The notes beneath the pieces are model-generated. The model worked only from the letters and a program-made list of their open reading frames with translations, was not told the origin of the DNA and did not search any database. DNA of 64,000 nt from Thermoleophilia bacterium. Its GTDB lineage: Bacteria > Actinomycetota > Thermoleophilia > RBG-16-64-13. How positions within the stretch are numbered: the first letter of the stretch is position 1; each line of letters begins with the position of its first letter. The stretch covers positions 3,182,822 through 3,246,821 of the forward strand of contig JAOSKU010000001.1 in NCBI GenBank assembly GCA_027493445.1, written 5' to 3'. Made by a program: the position numbers and the translations under genes. This document shows positions 36,527-46,158 of this stretch, piece by piece.

Positions 36527-37726
36527 ATGGCGGATCTTTCGGTGGAGTTCTGTGGCGTGCGCTTCAAGAACCCAGTGGTGGTGGGCTCGAGCGAGCTGAC
36601 CCTCAGCGCGGGCAACATGAAACGCTGCGTGGACGCCGGCGCCGGTGGCCTGGTGGCCAAGACACTTACCGATTCTCTGGCCATGCGCGAGCAGACCGGC
36701 AACTCGAAGTGGCGCTTCCTCGACGAGCAGCACCGGGTCAACCCCGGCCGGCTGCCGCGGGAGTTCTCCTTCTACGGCCGTAGTGGACTGGCGGAAGAAG
36801 ACCCGGCCGCCTGGGCGGATGAGCTGCGGGCGGCCGTCGCCTACGCTCGCGAGCACGAGGCGGTGGTCATCGGCAGTGTGGCCGGTACCGAGCCGGCCGC
36901 CTGGGCTGAGTTGGCCAAGGTCGTCGAGGACACGGGCGTGCCGCTCATCGAGATGAACTTCGGCTGCCCGCACCCCTCGGAGATGGTGGGGGCCAAGACC
37001 GGGATGGTGGTGGGGCAGGACCCCGAGGCTCTCTCCGAAGCGGTGGCCGCCGCCGCCGGAGCGGTGACGGTGCCCCTCATCGCCAAGCTGACGCCGCAGG
37101 TGACCGACATGGTGCAGATAGCCCGCCGGGCTCGGGAGGCCGGCGCCTCGGCCGTTACGCTCACCAACCGCTTCATGGGCTTCGCCGTGGACGCCGAGAA
37201 CGCCCGGCCCTACATCTACGGCTGGGCTGGTATCGGGGGCCCGTGGGTCAAACCCCTGTCTCTGCGTTGGGTCTCGAAAACCCACGTGGCCATGCCCGAT
37301 CTGCCCATTACCGGCTCCAACGGGGTGCACGACGGCATGGACGTGGTCGAGTTCATGATGTCGGGAGCCGCCATCGTGCAGATCTGCTCGGCGGTGATGC
37401 TCAAAGGCTATCACTACCTGGGCCAGGTGGTGCGCGAAGTGGAGCAGTTCTTGGACCGCAAGGGCTACGCTTCGCCGGCAGAGATCGTGGGCCTTGCCGC
37501 GCGTGCCGCCATGAGCTACGAGCAGATCAAGGCGCTGCCGCCCGAGCGGGCGGAGATCGACCGCGACCTCTGCATCGACTGCGGCGTATGCCAGGAGCAT
37601 TGCTTCTACAACGCCATCGGAGAGCAGGGCGGACGCTACCTCATCGGCGAGCAGTGCCGAGGTTGCGGCATCTGCAGCTGCGTGTGCCCCGAGGCGGCCA
37701 TCAACCTTGTCATGACGGCCGCCTGA
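36527..37726 (+). CDS. PreA-like dihydropyrimidine dehydrogenase-family protein with ferredoxin tail, copy 1
   Basis: A 399-residue FMN barrel (DHODH class 1 fold; IEMNFGCPHPS, IAKLTPQVTDM, TNRFMGF) followed by two [4Fe-4S] motifs, CIDCGVCQEHC and CRGCGICSCVC. This is the layout of PreA, which reduces uracil or thymine. No PreT, the NADH/FAD partner, is in the window. The loop carrying the catalytic Cys of mammalian enzyme reads GMVVGQDP here, with Val. The substrate may therefore differ; a hydroxylated heterocycle made by the neighbouring Mo hydroxylase is a fair guess. ATG preceded by GGGAG. Confidence 0.88.
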   Translation: MADLSVEFCGVRFKNPVVVGSSELTLSAGNMKRCVDAGAGGLVAKTLTDSLAMREQTGNSKWRFLDEQHRVNPGRLPREFSFYGRSGLAEEDPAAWADELRAAVAYAREHEAVVIGSVAGTEPAAWAELAKVVEDTGVPLIEMNFGCPHPSEMVGAKTGMVVGQDPEALSEAVAAAAGAVTVPLIAKLTPQVTDMVQIARRAREAGASAVTLTNRFMGFAVDAENARPYIYGWAGIGGPWVKPLSLRWVSKTHVAMPDLPITGSNGVHDGMDVVEFMMSGAAIVQICSAVMLKGYHYLGQVVREVEQFLDRKGYASPAEIVGLAARAAMSYEQIKALPPERAEIDRDLCIDCGVCQEHCFYNAIGEQGGRYLIGEQCRGCGICSCVCPEAAINLVMTAA

Positions 37727-37753
37727 TCGTCTGGGATTCGGGCTCGGCGAACG

Positions 37754-39034
37754 ATGCGCGGTGAGACCCTATCGCCTCGATACCGCGGCGCCAGGCCGCT
37801 GGTGGTCTTCGCGGTGTTCGCGCTGGCCTACTTCCTGTCGCAGTTCTTTCGCCACGCCAACGCCGTGATCTCGGAGGAGGTGGCCGGGGACCTCTCGCTG
37901 GGCGCCGCCCGCATGGGTCTGATGACGAGCCTGTTCTACGGCGTCTTCGCCCTGGCGCAGCTTCCCCTGGGCTCGGCCCTGGACCGCTTCAGCGCCCGCT
38001 GGGTAACGCCGGCCTTGATGTCGGCGGCCGTGGCGGGCGCGCTACTGTTCGGAGCCGCCCATTCATTCGGCACCCTGGCTGCCGGCCGGGGCTTGCTTGG
38101 TCTGGGCATGGCCGGCGTCCTCATGGGCTCCTACATGTCGTTCGGTCACTGGTTCCCGGCCCGGCGTTTCGCCACCATGGCCGGGCTTCTGGTGGGCATC
38201 GGCTCGTTGGGCGGCCTCGGAGCCGCCTCGCCCCTGGCTTGGTTCAGCGAGAGCTACGGGTGGCGGAGTGTGTTCTTCCTGGGCGCGGCCGGGGTGGTGG
38301 TCTCAGCGGTCGCCATCCTGGTCTGGGGCGGCGATCCTCCCGAGGCGCGATCGGCGGCCTCTGTCTCCGCAGGTGGCCTGGGCGACGTCTTCCGTAGCGT
38401 CACGTTCTGGCGCATCGCTCCCCTCAATCTCTTCATGGGCGGGGCGATGCTCGCCATCCAGAGCCTGTGGGCGGGGCCGTTCCTGTTCGACGTGGCCGGG
38501 TTCTCGACGCTGCAGACGGGGAGGCTGCTCACGCTCCTGTCGGTGGGAGCGGCTTTGGGCTACGTAGTGTGCGGATGGCTGGCCGACCGGGTCGGACTGG
38601 TGCGGGTGCTGCTCTTCTCGGCCGTGGTATTCCTGCTGGCCGAGCTCGCCTTCCTGGCCATGGCGGTCAGGCCGGTCGTGGTGGTTCTGTCGGCGCAGTA
38701 CCTCCTGTTCGGCTTCAGCGGCGCCTTCCAGATCCTGCTGCTCGTGCAGGTGCGCGCCTGCTTCCCTCCCTCGTTGCGGGGGAGGGCGGTTACGGCCCTG
38801 AACGTCTTCGGCATCGGCGGTGCGGCCCTGCTCCAGTGGGCCATGGGGCTCATCATCGGCTCCTTCACTAGGGACGCGGTCTCACAGTATCCCCCGCTTG
38901 CGTACTTCGTGGCCTTCGCCTTCACCAGCGTGGGGCTCGTGGCGGCCGTCGCCTGGTACCTGCCTCTGGCCCGCGCGTCCCGCGGACAGGTAGCTGTGGA
39001 GACCGTGTCCCCGCGGCCGGCCGGATCGGCGTGA
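37754..39034 (+). CDS. MFS transporter
   Basis: Twelve-helix major facilitator of 426 residues, with the between-helix-2-3 motif GSALDRFSARWV and helix 4 GRGLLGLGMAG. N-terminus YFLSQFFRHANAVI resembles organic anion or nucleoside-type MFS carriers, but no firm subfamily. Encoded downstream of the PreA-like gene and probably imports the pathway substrate or exports a product. Only 60 bases separate it from the truncated Mo-hydroxylase pseudogene, which marks a rearrangement edge. Confidence 0.9.
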   Translation: MRGETLSPRYRGARPLVVFAVFALAYFLSQFFRHANAVISEEVAGDLSLGAARMGLMTSLFYGVFALAQLPLGSALDRFSARWVTPALMSAAVAGALLFGAAHSFGTLAAGRGLLGLGMAGVLMGSYMSFGHWFPARRFATMAGLLVGIGSLGGLGAASPLAWFSESYGWRSVFFLGAAGVVVSAVAILVWGGDPPEARSAASVSAGGLGDVFRSVTFWRIAPLNLFMGGAMLAIQSLWAGPFLFDVAGFSTLQTGRLLTLLSVGAALGYVVCGWLADRVGLVRVLLFSAVVFLLAELAFLAMAVRPVVVVLSAQYLLFGFSGAFQILLLVQVRACFPPSLRGRAVTALNVFGIGGAALLQWAMGLIIGSFTRDAVSQYPPLAYFVAFAFTSVGLVAAVAWYLPLARASRGQVAVETVSPRPAGSA

Positions 39035-39093
39035 TCGTCCGGCGCCATCGCCGCGCGGGTCTACGGCCCGGCTCCATCGGCCAGGGCCCGATG

Positions 39094-40650
39094 CTGGAGG
39101 ATATGATCGCCGGCAACCCCCGGGTCCCTATGCACATCCATTTGAAGATGGGGTTCATGCGCAGCGGGAAGTTCGCGGCCAAGGAAGTGATGATCGTCGC
39201 GTCCAACGGCGGCCGAACGGTGTTCTCGCCTCCGATCATGTCCACCGCGTGCTACCGGGTTGACACGCTTTACTTCTTCGAGAACTTGCGCGCCCGCGGA
39301 TACGCCGTTGACACGAACACGGTTCCGACCGGAGCCTTCCGCGGCTTCGGAAACGCGCAGATGACTTTCGCCCTCGAGACCATGATCGACGGTGCTTCGC
39401 TCCGGCTCGGGATAGACCCCATCGAGTTGCGCAAGCGGAATGCACCACCCTCCTCCGGGTGGACCTCGGTGCACGGATGGGAAGTGGGCACCTCGGGCCT
39501 CGTAGAGTGCCTAGAGGAGACCGGGAGCATGTCGGGCATCCTTACTCGGCGGACACTCTGCGCTCAGACCGGCACCAAGCGCCGCGGCATGGGCCTTGCG
39601 GCCTGCAACCACGTATCAGGCAACAAAGCCTTCTTCCCACCCTTCGACGGCTCGGCCTCGATCTTCCGCATCGGTTAGGACGGCAAGGTGACGGTCTTCC
39701 ACGCTGAGTGTGACATGGGCCAAGGGCAAACGACGATCTTCTCGCAGATCGCGGCTGAGGCCTTGGGGGCCAAGCTCTCCGACATAACCATCGCAGTCCA
39801 AGATACGCAGGTGGCGCCTTTCGGTCTGGGGTCTTTTGCCACTCGCGCGACCACGCTCAGCGGCATGGGTGTCAAGAAAGGGGGAGAAGCGGCCAACGAG
39901 ATGGTTCTCCAGGTCGCCGCCGAACAGCTCGGCGTGGAGATCGGCGCTCTCGACACCGAGGAGTCTGAAGCCTACGTGAAGGCTGACCCCTCGAGGCGGA
40001 TCGCGTTCGCGAAGCCCGCACGGGATTTCGTACTCACGCATGGCGGCCTGCCGATTGTGGCCCAGGGCATCTGAGTCCCCGACACGTCTGCGCCGGACCC
40101 GGTCACGAAGTACGGCAATGTCGCTCCGGCATACGTCTTCGGAGCCCACGTGGCCGAGGTTGAGGTTGACACCGAGACCGGGGAGATCCAGGTGCTGAAC
40201 TACTGGGCGTCCCACGACGTCGGCCGCATGATCAACCCCATGCTACTCGAAGGTCAGGTGCAGGGCGGCGTGAGCATGGGGATCGGTTGGGCGCTCACCG
40301 AGGACATGATCACCCAGGGCGGCCGCATCATCAATCACACGCTGCTCGACTATCGAATCCCCGGTTCGAAGGATATGCCGCGGGTCGCGACGCACTTCGC
40401 CGAACCGGTCGATCCCAGCGGACCGTTCGGTGCCAAAGGGATCAAAGAGCCGGCCTTGAATCCGGTCGCCGCTGCGGTGGCGAACGCGGTCTACGACCCT
40501 ATCGGCATCCGATTCAATGAGCTCCCCATGTCTGCGGAGAAGGTGTTGGCCGCGCTGAAGGAGCGGGGACGGGATCACGGTGACCCGACCGAGGTGACGC
40601 CACGTGGGCCGTCGGTTGAGACGACAGGCGAGATAGAAGCTGATGGCTGA
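39094..40650 (+). pseudogene. Truncated Mo hydroxylase molybdopterin subunit, cluster 2 copy
   Basis: Diverged copy of the gene at 31574-33892 missing its first 272 or so residues; similarity begins abruptly at EDMIAGNPRVP. One frame runs throughout, but is stopped by TAG at 39676-39678 (where copy 1 has a GAG Glu: RIGxDGKV versus RIAEDGKV) and by TGA at 40072-40074 (Tyr in copy 1). The active-site Glu (GIKEPALNP) is retained. No FAD or FeS subunit accompanies it. It overlaps the start of the intact PreA-like copy 2, so the fragment may still be transcribed. A non-functional remnant of a duplication. Confidence 0.9.
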
Positions 40651-41851
40651 TCTTTCAATCGAGTTCTACGCGGTCCGTTTCAAGAACCCAGTGATCGCCG
40701 CTTCCAGCGAGCTCACGCTCAACGCGGCCAACATGAGGCGGTGCATCGATGCGGGCGTGGGCGGCCTTGTGGCCAAGACGCTCACCGACTCGGAGGCTAT
40801 GCGGAATCAGACCAGGAAGAACTCCAAGTGGAGGTTCCTGAACGAGAAGCACCGGGTCTCCCCCGGCAAGCTGCCTCGGGAGTTCTTCTTCTATGGCAGG
40901 AGCGGGCTCGCCGAGGAGGAGCCCGCGGAGTGGGCCGTCGAGCTCAAGGAGGCCGCGGCCTGCGCCGAGGAGCACGACGCCGTGGTGATCGGCTCCGCGG
41001 CTTCCTCCTCCGGCCCGGCGGGTTGGGCGGAGCTTGCCAAGATCATCGAGGATTGCGGCATTCCCTTGATAGAGCTGAACTTCGGCTGCCCCCATCCTTC
41101 GCAGATGGTGGGTGAGAAGACGGGGATGGTGGTCGGACAGGACCCGGAGGCCCCATGCGAAGCAATGGCTGCGGTCGCCGGAGCCGTGAGCATTCCCGTC
41201 ATCACGAAACTCACTCCTCAAGTCACCGACATGGTCGAGATGTCGCGTCGCGTGCGCGAGGCCGGCGCCTCGGCGGTCACCCTCACCAACCGCTTTGTCG
41301 GCTTCACGGTCGACATCGAGAACGAGCGGCCCCAGCTCTATGGATGGGCCGGGGTCGGCGGTCCCTGGATCAAGCCCCTCAGCTTGCGTTCGGTGTCGAA
41401 GACGCACGTCGCCATGCCCGATCTTCCGATCACCGGTAGCAACGGCTGCTATGACGGGAACGAGATACTCGAGTTCATGATGTCGGGGGCTCGCATCGTC
41501 CAGATGTGCTCGGCAGTCATGCTGAAGGGCTACCCCTACTTCACCGAGGTGATCAGGCAGGTGGATGCCTTCGTAGAGCGCAAAGAGTACCAGTCGATAG
41601 ACCAGATCGTGGGCATTGCCGCGAGAAAAGCTCTGACCTACGACGAGATCATGGCCCTGCCTCCCGAGAAGGCCGAGATCGACTACGACCTGTGCGTCGA
41701 TTGCGGGATCTGCGCGGAACGCTGCTACTACCACTCGACCCGGGAGAGTGACGGAAGATACGAGGTCGGCGACACCTGCCGCGGATGCGGTCTCTGTTCG
41801 ACCGTTTGTCCCGAGGCGGCCGTAAGCATCGTGGGCGGGCGCGTCTTGTGA
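40643..41851 (+). CDS. PreA-like ferredoxin-tailed reductase, copy 2
   Basis: A 402-residue paralog of the gene at 36527, with the FMN barrel (LIELNFGCPHPSQ, ITKLTPQVTDM) and two C-terminal [4Fe-4S] motifs CVDCGICAERC and CRGCGLCSTVC. It is uninterrupted even though genes on both sides are broken, suggesting it is under selection. The active-site loop reads GMVVGQDP as in copy 1. Start overlaps the end of the Mo-hydroxylase pseudogene. In cluster 2 the gene order differs from cluster 1 (L-PreA-RidA-SDR-IlvD versus L-SDR-IlvD-PreA). Confidence 0.9.
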   Translation: MADLSIEFYAVRFKNPVIAASSELTLNAANMRRCIDAGVGGLVAKTLTDSEAMRNQTRKNSKWRFLNEKHRVSPGKLPREFFFYGRSGLAEEEPAEWAVELKEAAACAEEHDAVVIGSAASSSGPAGWAELAKIIEDCGIPLIELNFGCPHPSQMVGEKTGMVVGQDPEAPCEAMAAVAGAVSIPVITKLTPQVTDMVEMSRRVREAGASAVTLTNRFVGFTVDIENERPQLYGWAGVGGPWIKPLSLRSVSKTHVAMPDLPITGSNGCYDGNEILEFMMSGARIVQMCSAVMLKGYPYFTEVIRQVDAFVERKEYQSIDQIVGIAARKALTYDEIMALPPEKAEIDYDLCVDCGICAERCYYHSTRESDGRYEVGDTCRGCGLCSTVCPEAAVSIVGGRVL

Positions 41852-41899
41852 GCGACCGCGTCCCGGTAGTGTGAGAGCGACACAAGGAAGGTGTGACAG

Positions 41900-42280
41900 A
41901 TGGCATCCCTGACCACCATAGTGTCACCTGAGCTGGCTCCCCCGGGGGGATGGTACAGTTTTGGCATCGCGACCGGCGATCTTGTGTTCTGCGCCGGAGC
42001 GATCGCGGTTGATCAGGACGGGAAGGTCGTGGGCGGCACGGTCGGTGAGCAGACCAAGAAGGTGATCGAGAACCTCGAGGTCGTCCTGAAGGCAGCGGGC
42101 AGCTCCCTCGACCGAGTGGTGAAGACTCTCTGCTTCCTCGTCGACATCGATGCCTTCGCCGAGTTCAACGAAGCCTATGCAGAGATGTTCGGCTCCCACT
42201 ATCCAGCGCGATCGACGGTGGCCGTTGCCGGTCTCGTCAAGGACGCTCTCGTGGAAATAGAGTGCATTGCGGTCAGGTAG
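41900..42280 (+). CDS. RidA/YjgF family protein
   Basis: A 126-residue RidA-fold protein. The family forms trimers that hydrolyse reactive enamines/imines to ketones and ammonia. It has the VKTLCFLVDIDAF segment and the C-terminal VKDALVEIECIAV strand; the usual active-site Arg appears in YPARSTVAV. GAAGG upstream of ATG. Absent from cluster 1 and intact here. It fits a pathway that yields an aminoacrylate-like or enamine product from heterocycle ring opening. Confidence 0.9.
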   Translation: MASLTTIVSPELAPPGGWYSFGIATGDLVFCAGAIAVDQDGKVVGGTVGEQTKKVIENLEVVLKAAGSSLDRVVKTLCFLVDIDAFAEFNEAYAEMFGSHYPARSTVAVAGLVKDALVEIECIAVR

Positions 42281-42477
42281 TGTCTCTGACCACCTCGGAC
42301 CTCCGCTGGGAACCGGACCTGAGGGCCAGTAAAGGAGCAATCTACGATGGAGTGCATCGGCGTCTAGGGTTTGGCAAGCATGAGCGCTGTTGGGGAATTT
42401 CCGGGTTCTCGGCGTCCAGGCTTGCTCCAGACTCTAGGGGATTTGGAGTCCATGCCAGTGATGAGGAGGCGCACGTC

Positions 42478-43230
42478 ATGCGTGGCAGGCTAGACGGCAA
42501 GATGGGGTTTGTCACTGGGAGCGGACAGGGCATCGGCTTTGGTATCGCCAGGGTGCTCGCCCGGGAAGGGGCCAATGTCTGGGTCAATGACCTTGCCCCG
42601 GAGCGCGCCCAGGCGGCCGTCGAGCGAATCAGGGCCGAAGGCGGTCAGTCCCAGGCGGCTGTGGGGAGTGTGCTCGACTACGATTGGCTGAACGCACTGG
42701 TGAACGAGATCGTGGAGACCAGCGGACAGCTCGACATCCTGGTCAACAATGCGGTGGCCCCGAGCGTCAATGTGCCCTTCGCCGAGAGCACCCCGTAGGA
42801 CTGGGAGAAGGACCTCGGCGTGGGCCTGCGCGGCTATCTTCTGGTGACCCGTGCGGTGATCAACCACATGCTGGGGCGCGACCGAGGGCGCACTATCCAT
42901 ATCTCCTCGTCGGCCGGCAAGGTGGACAGCCCGAACCTGGCGGCGTACTCAGCGGCCAAAGGCGCCGTCATCGCCTTCGCCAAAGCACTCGCCCGCGAGA
43001 CGGCCGAACCGGCGCGCGGGTGAACTCGGTGGCCTCTGGGGCCGCCAACATGCCTATGCAGGACCGTCTCAGCGACGAGTTCAAGGCTTTCATGCGGTCG
43101 GCCATCCCACTGGGACGGTATGCCGAGCCCGAAGAGCTCGGTGAGATGGTGGCCTTCTTGGCCTCCGATGCGGCCGACTACATCACCGGTCAGGTCTTCA
43201 GCGTGGACCGGGGGAAGGACCATGCAGTGA
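42478..43230 (+). pseudogene. Short-chain dehydrogenase pseudogene, cluster 2 copy
   Basis: Copy of the SDR at 33927 with a good start (GAGGAGG before ATG 42478). Broken by TAG at 42796-42798 where copy 1 has GAG (STPEDWE), by a one-base loss near 43008 before RVNSVA, and by a one-base gain near 43210 in the VDGG end. Cofactor motif TGSGQGIG and YSAAKGA catalytic motif survive. Three separate lesions show real decay rather than one read error. Confidence 0.9.
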
Positions 43231-44932
43231 CCGTCCCTCGGGGTGAACGCGAATCCCCCTCCTTCCTGCTCGGGTTCCGGCGCGCGCTGTACCGCGGTGC
43301 CGGCTTCTCCCGCGACGAGATCCGCCGCCCGCTGATCGGCGTCGCCAACAGCTGGGGAGAGATCAGCCCGGCCACCAAACACCTGGGCCGCTTGACGGAG
43401 CGGACCAAGGCCGGCGTCGCTGCGGCCGGCGGCACCCCGGTCGAGTTCGTCCTCTCCGGGCTCTGTGACGGCACCTGCGCGGCCGCCCCGGGCTTCAATC
43501 GCTATAATCTCCCGTGGCGCGACATCGCTGTCTCCTACCTGGAGGCCGTGGCCCGGGGCAACATGTTCGACGGTCTCGTCTTCGTCGGCGTGTGCGATGA
43601 GGTGGTACCAGCCCACCTGATCGCGGCCCTGCGCATCGACCTGCCTTGCCTCCTCGTGCTGGGCGGTTCCATGGACCCGGGTCGCTCGCCTTTGCATGAT
43701 GCGCCCGTTTGGGCGGGCGAGATGACCGCCGGCTACGCCGGCCTCCAGGCGGGAACGGTGAGCGAGGCCGAGTACCAGGCCCTTGAGGCCTCCTGTTGCA
43801 CCGGCGCCGGTGCGTGCGGGGTCATGGGCACTGCGAACACGATGCAGGTCTTCGCCGAGGCGGCCGGCCTCGCCCTGCCCGGGAACGCGGTTGCTCCAGG
43901 GGCCAGTGTCGAGCTCGAGCAACTCGCCTGCGAGGCCGGCCGCCGGGCGGTGGCACTGGTCGAGGAAGGCCTGCGGCCCTCGCAAGTGCTCACCACCGCC
44001 GCCTTCGAGAACGCCCTTCGCGCCATCATCGCCGTGGGCGGCTCGACCTGTGCTTTGCTCCACGCGGCCGCTCTCGCGGACGAGGCGGGACTCACGCTGG
44101 AGCTCGAGGACTTCGACCGGCTGAGTCGGAGTACTCCTTTGGTGGTAGACGTCCTTCCGTCCGGACGGCACTCCGTTGCCGACTACCACCGGGCGGGAGG
44201 CGTCCCGGCCACCCTGCGCGCCCTGGCGCCGCTCCTCGATCTTGGAGTGCGGACGGTGGCGGCTCCGTCCCTAGAGGATCAGCTCGCACAAGCCCTCGAC
44301 GGCGACCGCAAGGTCATCCGCCCTCTCGACCGCCCGTTTTCGGCAGAGGGAGCTTTCGCCGTGCTTCACGGCACGCTCGCCCCGCACGGCGCCGTCTTCA
44401 AGCAGTCGGGCAGCCACGTTACCTCCTTCCGAGGGCCTGCCCGCGTCTTCGACTCGGAAGAAGCGGCCGGTTAGGCCATCCTAGGTGGTGAGATTCGGGG
44501 CGGGGAGGTGATCGTGGTCCGAGGGAGCGGGCCCAAGGGCGCACCCGGCATGCCCTGCCTCTACGGCTCCGTCTGGCTCCTCAAGAGCCTCGGCCTCGAC
44601 GAACGCGTGGCGCTCGTGACCGACGGCCGGCTCTCCGGCACTATCCGCGGGCTGGCGGTGGCTCACGTGAGCCCGGAGGCGGGGGAGGCCGGGCCGCTTG
44701 CCGTAGTTCGCGACGGAGACGAGATTGCGATCGATATCGAGGAGCGGAGACTAGACCTGCTGATACCCGAGGACGAGCTGCCGCAACGGGTTGCGGCCTG
44801 CGCGCCCGTCCGGGGGCACGCGGGGCGCGGCGCACTGGCCCAGTACGGGCGCTGGTGGGGCCGACGCACGAAGGAGCCGTGCTGCGGGCCGACCGGCTGG
44901 TTCCTGAGGACGGGGAGAGGAATCGGAGTTAA
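43227..44932 (+). pseudogene. IlvD/Edd dehydratase pseudogene, cluster 2 copy
   Basis: Copy of the dehydratase at 34676, without its Pro/Ala-rich N-terminal extension. Retains GLCDGTC and SCCTGAGACGVMGTA. A TAG at 44472-44474 replaces the GAG of copy 1 (AGEAIL), and a one-base loss near 44845 shifts the last 28 codons; repaired, it would end at TAA 44930-44932. The rest aligns without gaps to copy 1. Probably inactive. Confidence 0.9.
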
Positions 44933-44991
44933 CTCGCGGAGGCTGGGCGCGATGAGCGCTGGACCGGCGGACGCGCCAGCGGCTGCGGAGG

Positions 44992-45675
44992 CTACTCCTC
45001 GCTCGACCCCATCAGCGCCCGGTGCTGGTCCAGTACAGCCCGCTCGCTGCGATCGAGGTGGGTTGCCATCGCGTCCCTTGCTTCTATAGCCTTGCCCGCG
45101 CGCAAAGCGCGCATGATCTGGTCGTGCTCCGAGACTACCTCGTCCATGCGCTCCACCCGGTTGATCGCTTCGTAGCTCATGACTTGAACGAGGTCGCGTA
45201 GATTGTCGAGGATGCTGTGCATCCTGCTGTTCCTGGACACCTCGACAAGCTGATGATGGAACCGCCTGTCAGCTTGCAGGAAGGCTTCGAGATCTCGCTT
45301 CCCAGCGGCCCTCCGACTTTGCTGGAGGATCTCTTCGACCTCGTCCCAGTCGGGGGCGGTGCCGTTTACCACCGCTTTCTCGACCGCGGCAAGCTCGATC
45401 AGCTTGCGGAGCTCGAACACCTCCTCGACGTCTCGGTCGTCAAAGTAGTTGACCTGCACTCCCTTGCGAGGCAGGAATGTCACCAGGCCCTGCGAGGACA
45501 GCTCGAGGAGCGCTTCCCGAACCGGAGTACGGGATACTCCCATCTCCCTAGCCAGCGCCATTTCATTGTAGATTTCTCCGGCCTTCAGTTGGCCGCTCAA
45601 GATCGTTTCCCGCAGTCGTTTGTAGGCGAGCCGCGTGAGAGAGAGCGGCTGGTCGATCGCCCGAATCTTGTTCAT
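44992..45675 (-). CDS. FadR-subfamily GntR regulator, second
   Basis: A 227-residue GntR protein: winged helix at residues 13-75 (ALAREMGVSRTPVREALLELSSQGL) and FCD ligand domain after about 85 with the metal-site pattern DRRFHHQLVEVS and SEHDQIMRAL. AAGGAG lies 11 bases before the ATG. Divergent from the third importer. A copy of the ATGYRATATAC motif lies 65-80 bases upstream of its start (45741-45754), and three more copies lie in the promoter regions of the third importer, the methyltransferase and PreA copy 3; this regulator is the natural candidate to bind them. Confidence 0.88.
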   Translation of the reverse strand: MNKIRAIDQPLSLTRLAYKRLRETILSGQLKAGEIYNEMALAREMGVSRTPVREALLELSSQGLVTFLPRKGVQVNYFDDRDVEEVFELRKLIELAAVEKAVVNGTAPDWDEVEEILQQSRRAAGKRDLEAFLQADRRFHHQLVEVSRNSRMHSILDNLRDLVQVMSYEAINRVERMDEVVSEHDQIMRALRAGKAIEARDAMATHLDRSERAVLDQHRALMGSSEE

Positions 45676-45740
45676 ACTCTGTTCATGCTCCTTGGGATCC
45701 CGGAAACCGGTGCATTGCCCAGCCCGACGCCGAATTACTA

Positions 45741-45754
45741 ATGCAATATACCAG
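45741..45754. promoter_or_regulatory. Copy D of ATGYRATATAC motif, regulator upstream region
   Basis: Sequence ATGCAATATACCAG, 66 bases upstream of the second GntR gene. It matches the motif found at 45941, 57091 and 59843, suggesting self-regulation. Confidence 0.5.
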
Positions 45755-45921
45755 CACTTCCAGCCGATAACCTTCCGAACAGCGGCGCCAGAACTTGATC
45801 ATCCGGCCCTCCATAGGGCCTAACCTACCACTGGGGCTGATACATCGGGCGTGATGCGCCACGGCCCATCGGCCCTCGCGGCCAGCAGTTGTGCTCCGCC
45901 TCACGGCTCCGGCCTTACGGT

Positions 45922-45954
45922 TTGACACGGCTTCTATTCCATGTAATATACTGC
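45922..45954 (+). promoter_or_regulatory. Promoter of third importer operon with motif copy A
   Basis: TTGACA (45922-45927), 16-base spacer, TAATAT (45944-45949). The -10 lies inside ATGTAATATACTGC. A 16-base stretch TTCCATGTAATATACT is identical to the promoter at 59824. A leader of about 200 bases follows, with a small hairpin CTAAGC/GCTTAG near 45957-45974. A regulator binding here would block the -10. Confidence 0.65.
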
Positions 45955-46158
45955 GTACTAAGCCTGGGCGCTTAGGTTGCCTCGGGTCAGACAGTTGTCG
46001 GCTTGCATCCGATCATCTGCCTTAGACACCAGGCAGAAAGGGGGCACGCGTCGCATATCATCCCGTAGCGAGGTGCACTGCCAACGGGCATCGTCGACTC
46101 CGCCCTGGCCGAACAGGACGGAACCTTCTAGACCGAGGCCATTCACGGGAGGGGAAAA

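Noticed and set aside
35255-37600. 781-codon open frame on the minus strand, and similar long antisense frames at 31484-33499 and 60237-62171
   Set aside because: They lie wholly opposite genes with clear family motifs. They are shadows caused by GC-rich third positions and show His/Gly/Val/Arg-rich, domain-free translations.
39676-44474. Genome-wide reassignment of TAG to an amino acid
   Set aside because: TAG ends many intact genes here at the expected family length (for example at 1080, 25302 and 36466), and the same pseudogenes also carry frameshifts and a TGA.
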